Shown here one piece after another: positions 60,301-64,000 of a DNA stretch of 64,000 nucleotides. The DNA lies in the NCBI RefSeq assembly GCF_043641665.1, contig NC_092184.1:17172108-17236107 (forward strand), given 5' to 3'. A model generated the notes under the pieces. The model was not told where the DNA came from, did no database searches, and saw nothing but the letters and a program-made list of their open reading frames with translations. Both the position numbers and the translations under genes were made by a program. The DNA is from Enoplosus armatus (Eukaryota > Chordata > Actinopteri > Centrarchiformes > Enoplosidae). Within the stretch, counting starts at the first letter, position 1. Each line of letters starts with the position of its first letter.

Positions 60301-61817
60301 TAACATGCTCTCAGTTGTAGCCTGAAACAGTTCACCACCTTCTTGTCTTTCCACTGGATCTAAGATGTTTGTGACAGGCGGTTGCCGGGGCAACTGTTGC
60401 CGGGCAATACGTCTCCATGTGGCCGAGCCGTTCCACGATGCCACGGACGAGGTTTGGTGTTTCTGTCCCGTGACCCTAACCTGCACTCCCGCACCAGCCA
60501 TGCTGAAGCCCAGAACCACGCACACAGCTGTAACCTGCCTGGACCGAGTGTACGTCATCGGAGGACGGACCAAGGGATCCAGAGGGGGAGCTCCCAGTCT
60601 GCTGGAGGTAACATCATCTCTAGATCATTAACTTAGGGAGTGTAGATTTTTTTAATGTGCAGTACAAATTCTGTTTCTGTTTTTCTTCTGTATTCTAGGT
60701 GGAGTATTATAACCCTCGGACCCAGACCTGGTGCTCAGTCAGCCCCTTGCCCACTGCCATCTTCTACCCTGAGGCCAGTGCTTGTGGCAGTGTCATCTAT
60801 ACTCTGGGATCAGAGGTGGAGATCACAGACTCCTTTAACCCCTCACTGGACTGCTTCTACTGCTACGACGCCCAGAAGGACCAGTGGAGCCGCCTGGTGG
60901 CAGAGTTTGGCCAGTTCTTCCACGCTACACTGGTCAAGGCGGTGTCAATTAATAATACACTGCACCTCTGTGACCTGTCCACTTATAAGGCGAGCCAAAA
61001 GATGAATGAATGAGTTGTCAGTCATTGCATTGCAGTGTTAAAGCATTCAAAAAAGGCTTATGTAGGTTTCCAAGTAGTTAAATTCAAAGTGTGCCTTTTT
61101 TTCCCAACCAGGTCTACAGTTTTTGTCCAGAGACCTGTGTGTGGAAGGGTGAAGGGTCATTTGAGTGTGCTGGGTTCAATGCTGGAGCAGTGGGTACGAG
61201 AGACAGAATCTACATCCTGGGTGGAGACTATTCACCTGACGAGATCACTGATGAAGTTCAGGTAGGAGAACCTTTTTATCCATAAAAGATGCCCTACTTT
61301 ACCTTTTGATGTCTAAGATGGTGTTCTAACTTGTGGTTTATTGAGTTAAATGTGGAAACAGGTTTAATACATGTTATATTGTTAACATTGTATGTATCAC
61401 CATTACAGTAAAGAATCTAATAAGGATGAGGAAGCTTGTATATTACACGTCAGTTTACTCAAGACCACACCACAACAGTATGTGATTAAAGGTTTAATGA
61501 TATATACCTGGAGAAGGGAGAGATTGGAGATGTATGCACAGGGTTGAATGAGAGAGTGGATAAAAGGAGGAATGGGAGGATAAATGGGTGTGAACATGAA
61601 TGTGAGAAGGCAAGAAGTTTCAAAGAGGTGTTTCTCCTCAGCCTCGTATAGTTTTGGTTTGTACTACCTGTCTGTCTTCTTGTGGCCTGTGCAGGTGTAC
61701 CACAGTGGGAGGAGTCAATGGGAGGAAGTGGCTCCGATGCCGAGAGCGCTCACCGAGTTCCACTGCCAGCTCATCAGCTTCAACAGATACAGAGACCCAT
61801 GGGGTGACACCGCCTGA
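57018..61817 (+). CDS. kbtbd3: Kelch repeat and BTB domain-containing protein 3, nine coding exons
   Basis: Joining 57018-57295, 57392-57557, 58325-58507, 59298-59471, 59556-59840, 60365-60607, 60699-60989, 61112-61261 and 61695-61817 gives 1893 nt, 630 residues (human about 612). The order is a short Ser-rich N-terminus, BTB (about 65-170, with FTIRVQEHSFPCHRCVLAAC), BACK (about 175-275), then kelch repeats (TGGC, VIGG, LGGD blades). Diagnostic KBTBD3 stretches are CHRCVLAACSDFFRAMFEV, IHKTEENGEIRHTFCY, YNPSL-type NPSLDCFYCYDA, VWKGEGSFECAGFNAGA and DEITDEVQVYH. BTB-BACK-kelch proteins are usually CUL3 ubiquitin-ligase adaptors. No substrate is known to me, so that role is inferred from the family. 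All introns are GT-AG except the seventh, which is GC-AG. The mammalian gene, as I recall, holds most of this in one exon. Confidence 0.94.
57300..57345. repeat. (CTAT)n tetranucleotide microsatellite at a splice donor
   Basis: About 11.5 units starting 4 nt after the donor GT of kbtbd3 coding exon 1. It makes up half of a 96-nt intron. Confidence 0.97.
57392..57557 (+). CDS. kbtbd3: kbtbd3 coding exon 2
   Basis: It encodes AMFEVDMRERGDGSVTL through MLFQLASFLQ, the second half of BTB. The acceptor is ctgtgtttag and the donor gtagaa. Confidence 0.93.
57657..57865. repeat. Inverted-repeat (MITE-like) element, kbtbd3 intron 2
   Basis: The arms at 57657-57688 and 57836-57865 (right arm ACCTGTGCTTTTCTTAC) are imperfect reverse complements of about 30 nt. 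The interior has CACTGTCACACTGTCA. A related fragment lies at 49744-49850. Confidence 0.6.
58325..58507 (+). CDS. kbtbd3: kbtbd3 coding exon 3
   Basis: It encodes VSVLSRACSTFLIGTMDL through TQDFLDMQ (start of BACK). The acceptor is ttgtgtcctcag and the donor gtgctg, which is weak. An alternative reading continues open past it for 41 codons (to a stop at 58630) but departs from the family. Confidence 0.9.
59298..59471 (+). CDS. kbtbd3: kbtbd3 coding exon 4
   Basis: It encodes VNVLEACLRSEVLNVPSEE through LPAPALK, the rest of BACK. The acceptor is ttttctccaag and the donor gtataa. Confidence 0.92.
59556..59840 (+). CDS. kbtbd3: kbtbd3 coding exon 5
   Basis: It encodes TLRDSDSLLWDSESC through ITSYAEK, entering the first kelch blade. 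The acceptor is cttctctgtcag and the donor gtacgt. Confidence 0.93.
59884..60159. mobile_element. hAT-like non-autonomous element, kbtbd3 intron 5
   Basis: The left end AGTGGTTCCCAACCT and right end AGGTTAGGAATCACTGG are terminal inverted repeats with two mismatches. Eight-base flanks TTTTGAGA (59876-59883) and TTTAGAGA (60160-60167) differ at one base, consistent with the 8-bp target duplication of hAT elements. The internal CCCTTTTAC…GGGACCCCTTGAGG blocks also match the common CAGTGGTTCCC repeats. Confidence 0.75.
60365..60607 (+). CDS. kbtbd3: kbtbd3 coding exon 6
   Basis: It encodes MFVTGGCRGNCCRAIRLHVA through APSLLE (kelch). The acceptor is ctggatctaag and the donor gtaaca. Confidence 0.93.
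60699..60989 (+). CDS. kbtbd3: kbtbd3 coding exon 7 (GC donor)
   Basis: It encodes VEYYNPRTQTWCSVSPLP through HLCDLSTYK. The acceptor is ttctgtattctag. It ends AAG followed by gcgagc, a GC donor. Reading on would add only ASQKMNE before a stop and lose the last kelch blade. Confidence 0.92.
61112..61261 (+). CDS. kbtbd3: kbtbd3 coding exon 8
   Basis: It encodes VYSFCPETCVWKGEGSFE through DEITDEVQ. The acceptor is tttttcccaaccag and the donor gtagga. Confidence 0.94.
61695..61817 (+). CDS. kbtbd3: kbtbd3 last coding exon
   Basis: It encodes VYHSGRSQWEEVAPMPRAL through NRYRDPWGDTA with stop TGA at 61815-61817. The acceptor is cttgtggcctgtgcag. Confidence 0.94.
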   Translation: MYHSGRSQWEEVAPMPRALTEFHCQLISFNRYRDPWGDTA

Positions 61818-62540
61818 TACACAGCAGACACTCATGAACACATGTGAGTGGATATACATGTGCGTTACATGTGTCACTGTTGTAAGCAAGTACCCATGAG
61901 TCTCCTCTGTGCATGACGGACAGCTGACTGAGCTAACACCTCAAGAGAGAATGACGATCTCCAACTAACGCCACCATCTCGCACAGATCACCGTAACACG
62001 AGAGCACCTGAGCCAAATGATTAATTTATTTTTTTATTTAAAGATTCGATCCTTACCTTTGCTTGTGTGAAGCACCTGCTGTCATAGGATCTTTGTTGTG
62101 TCAATCAAAATGTGGTGCCTCCCATGGAGGAACCCTATTGAGCAGAGGACTATTTTAGAAATCCTATTTTAGTACCTGAATATCTTTTCTGGTTTAGCAT
62201 GTTTTAAAAGGAGAATTCACCCAAAGAAGAACTCACGGTATTATAATTAATTCATCAGCTCTCATACAGCTTGAATATAGAAAACTTTGTTATGGAACAC
62301 CCATTTATAACCTTCAGGAAGAATTCAGTCTCATCTTCCTGCATTTGGAGATTTTGCAGTCTGAACGGATAAAACTATTTTAATCTGGCAACATTACACA
62401 CAACACCTCATAAGTCACAAGGGACTACTTCAAAACTCATGAGATGCATGAATCGTGGACAGTTTGAAAGCCCTTTCAACTACATATGCTTTATTTGATA
62501 GTGAAGATTAATAAAGACAAATTATTTTGTAATATTTTAT
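61818..62540 (+). other. kbtbd3: kbtbd3 3'UTR
   Basis: Sequence downstream of the stop with an AATAAA at 62510-62515 followed by a T-rich stretch. The cleavage site is expected near 62530-62540. No coding content. Confidence 0.5.
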
Positions 62541-63305
62541 TAAAATATAAGGGTCTATCATATAATGTCATTGGGGCTTTTCCATATTATTTTCCTGATT
62601 TTCCTTTCTTTGTTCTTTTTTTCTAGCTGATGGAGACCTGCTTATATATATAACACTATTTAAAACATAACTAAAATATTCATGCACATTCATGGCAATA
62701 CTGTGTAAATTGTCTGGGTGGATTCTCACTTTTAACTTGCCTTTATTCTGCTTCAGACTATCATGTATCCTGATGCATGCCGTGTTTCTCCTCTCATGAT
62801 ATATACAGCAATTCTACACGCGACCAATATAGATCATCCTCGGTAACTGCTTGTTTGATGGAAATGTGCAACTTTACCTGTCTATCACAGAGAAACACTC
62901 TGCAGCTTCAAAGGATGCAATGACTTAAAGTTTCAGAAACCAGGAGGAAGAAGAGTGTGGACTTCATGGTGTAAATCATGAATGTGTTATATAAGGTTGT
63001 GTAATGAAACAGAAAAAAAGAATTCAACAAATGAAAGACTGTTTAGTGGCAAGAAGTGAACATAAACATAATGCTTCATTATTTGTGTTGATGTCTTCTT
63101 CTATGAGTAAACACAGTATCATTTGGCATTTTGCATTTGGCACATTCATCACTTAACTTGTAAAAACAGAACAATAGACACAACGGCATGGTTCAATGTA
63201 TCAAAGGTCACATGAATGACACAGTGACCTGGGCGACTGTATATACTACTGCTTATGGTGACATTACAGTGCCACTTTAAATGTTTCCACAGTGAAAAAG
63301 TACAG
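62541..63305. other. Short convergent intergenic region
   Basis: AT-rich sequence between the 3' ends of kbtbd3 and sln. No gene, repeat or structure is recognised. Confidence 0.5.
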
Positions 63306-63328
63306 CCTCAAACCCCTGTTAATTAATT

Positions 63329-63334
63329 TTTATT
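63329..63334 (-). terminator. sln: sln polyadenylation signal (AATAAA)
   Basis: AATAAA on the minus strand, 326 nt downstream of the sln stop codon, gives a compact 3'UTR ending near 63310. Confidence 0.5.
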
Positions 63335-63659
63335 CACCTTCCCATCTCTTCTGTGAGTTCCTCTTTGGCTCTTGCCAGAAATTCAGGGCCACATTCAAAA
63401 AAACATCTTAGAATACCAATATGCATCCAAGACTAGTTTGTCATTGACAATCTGCTCGTGTCTGTAGCAATCACATGTGTTTTTTTTTACCTCATTGACC
63501 TGTGACCATAGACTAAAAGAATGAAAAGATGTAAACACTGTGCCTGAACAAGAATCAATCAGCAGCAAAGTCCTACAGTAACCATGCTGGCTTCCCTCCA
63601 CACATATCTCTCCGCCTCCTCTGCCTCTCGTTCATCTCCTCTCCTTGTTGCTCCACGGT

Positions 63660-63755
63660 TCAGTCCTGGTAACTTTTCACCAGCAGCCACATCAGCAGCA
63701 CAGTGATTAAGACGATCGTGAAGTTGAGGAACAGCTCCTGCACCGAGCGGTCCAT
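63660..63755 (-). CDS. sln: Sarcolipin
   Basis: The ATG at 63755 in a strong context (ACCACCATGG) starts a 31-residue ORF ending at TGA 63662-63660. [25 protein letters not shown] and VKSYQD match sarcolipin, which is exactly 31 residues in mammals ([20 protein letters not shown] core). It is a single-pass sarcoplasmic reticulum protein that binds SERCA, uncouples ATP hydrolysis from calcium transport and supports muscle heat production. The C-terminus SYQD differs from the mammalian SYQY luminal tail. The acceptor cgtcccgtctcag lies 8 nt upstream of the ATG, so the whole coding region is in one exon. The gene is missed by length-filtered prediction because it is so short. Phospholamban was considered and lacks this [11 protein letters not shown] core. 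Confidence 0.95.
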   Translation of the reverse strand: MDRSVQELFLNFTIVLITVLLMWLLVKSYQD

Positions 63756-63763
63756 GGTGGTAT

Positions 63764-64000
63764 CTGAGACGGGACGGAGAGCAGGAAAGGAGGAGGAGGA
63801 GGGAGGGAAGCAATGGGTGCTGTCGCAGAGGAAAGAAGAAGATAAAGAGGAAGGATGTAGATGTGTTGGATGTTTTTTAAAGGGGTGTGGCTCCTTTTTG
63901 GACTGGTGTCGTCTACCTGAGAGCAATGAAAGATATGAATTAAGATAGAAACACAAATATGACCCAGGCAAATAAGACGGTATTTAAAAATATAAGTGTG
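63764..64000 (-). promoter_or_regulatory. sln: sln 5' intron, candidate 5'UTR exon and TATA-like box
   Basis: The minus strand has CTCTCAG|GTAGAC at 63917/63916, a plausible donor that would leave a 153-nt intron before the coding exon. An AT-rich TTATATTTTTAAATA at 63995-63981 is at a suitable distance to act as a TATA element. Both assignments are tentative. Confidence 0.4.

Noticed and set aside
1..64000. CRISPR arrays, operons, integrated viral genes or prokaryotic mobile elements
   Set aside because: No evenly spaced direct repeats, no clustered prokaryotic-style genes and no viral structural or polymerase-like frames were seen.

Overview
The window is vertebrate nuclear DNA, almost certainly from a teleost and probably a percomorph. 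Coding exons are sparse and separated by long AT-rich non-coding stretches. There are many CA/TG microsatellites. Several interspersed repeat families that I associate with percomorph genomes recur, and the protein-coding exons translate into vertebrate orthologues with canonical splice sites. The gene assignments rest on family knowledge and were not checked against a database.

Layout from left to right: (1) 1-4593, minus strand: the giant 5' coding exon of arhgef17 (Rho GEF 17/TEM4). It is open for 1531 codons and runs off the left edge, so the DH and PH domains lie outside. (2) 8839-10882, minus: p2ry6, a UDP-type P2Y receptor with its coding region split by one intron. A candidate 5'UTR exon and CpG-rich promoter lie near 20.8-21.2 kb, and a tRNA-Ala(AGC) gene sits in the presumed intron. 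(3) 26.7-55.2 kb, minus: fam168a, with five clear coding exons (32299-40851), a probable 5.5 kb 3'UTR, a 14 kb repeat-filled first intron, and a candidate first exon and promoter at 54976-55240. Two further exons not in the textbook protein are proposed: an upstream in-frame start exon (41595-41661) and a 24-nt microexon (35259-35282). (4) 56.4-62.5 kb, plus: kbtbd3, a BTB-BACK-kelch protein of 630 residues in nine coding exons, one intron being GC-AG. Its promoter carries ZNF143-like and ETS-like motifs. (5) 63660-63755, minus: sln (sarcolipin), a 31-residue membrane regulator of the SERCA calcium pump, convergent with kbtbd3.

The genes do not form one pathway. The left three correspond to a human 11q13.4 neighbourhood and the right two to 11q22.3, so a synteny boundary probably falls at 55.2-56.4 kb, where a strong CTCF-like motif also lies.

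The rest is introns, UTRs, intergenic sequence and transposon debris. Identifiable debris includes at least nine copies of a repeat ending in an ATCGATAATGA-type sequence, several inverted-repeat elements, a hAT-like element, and a 577-bp element with matching ends that encloses a Myb/SANT-like coding remnant. I found no prokaryotic system, CRISPR array, or viral gene.
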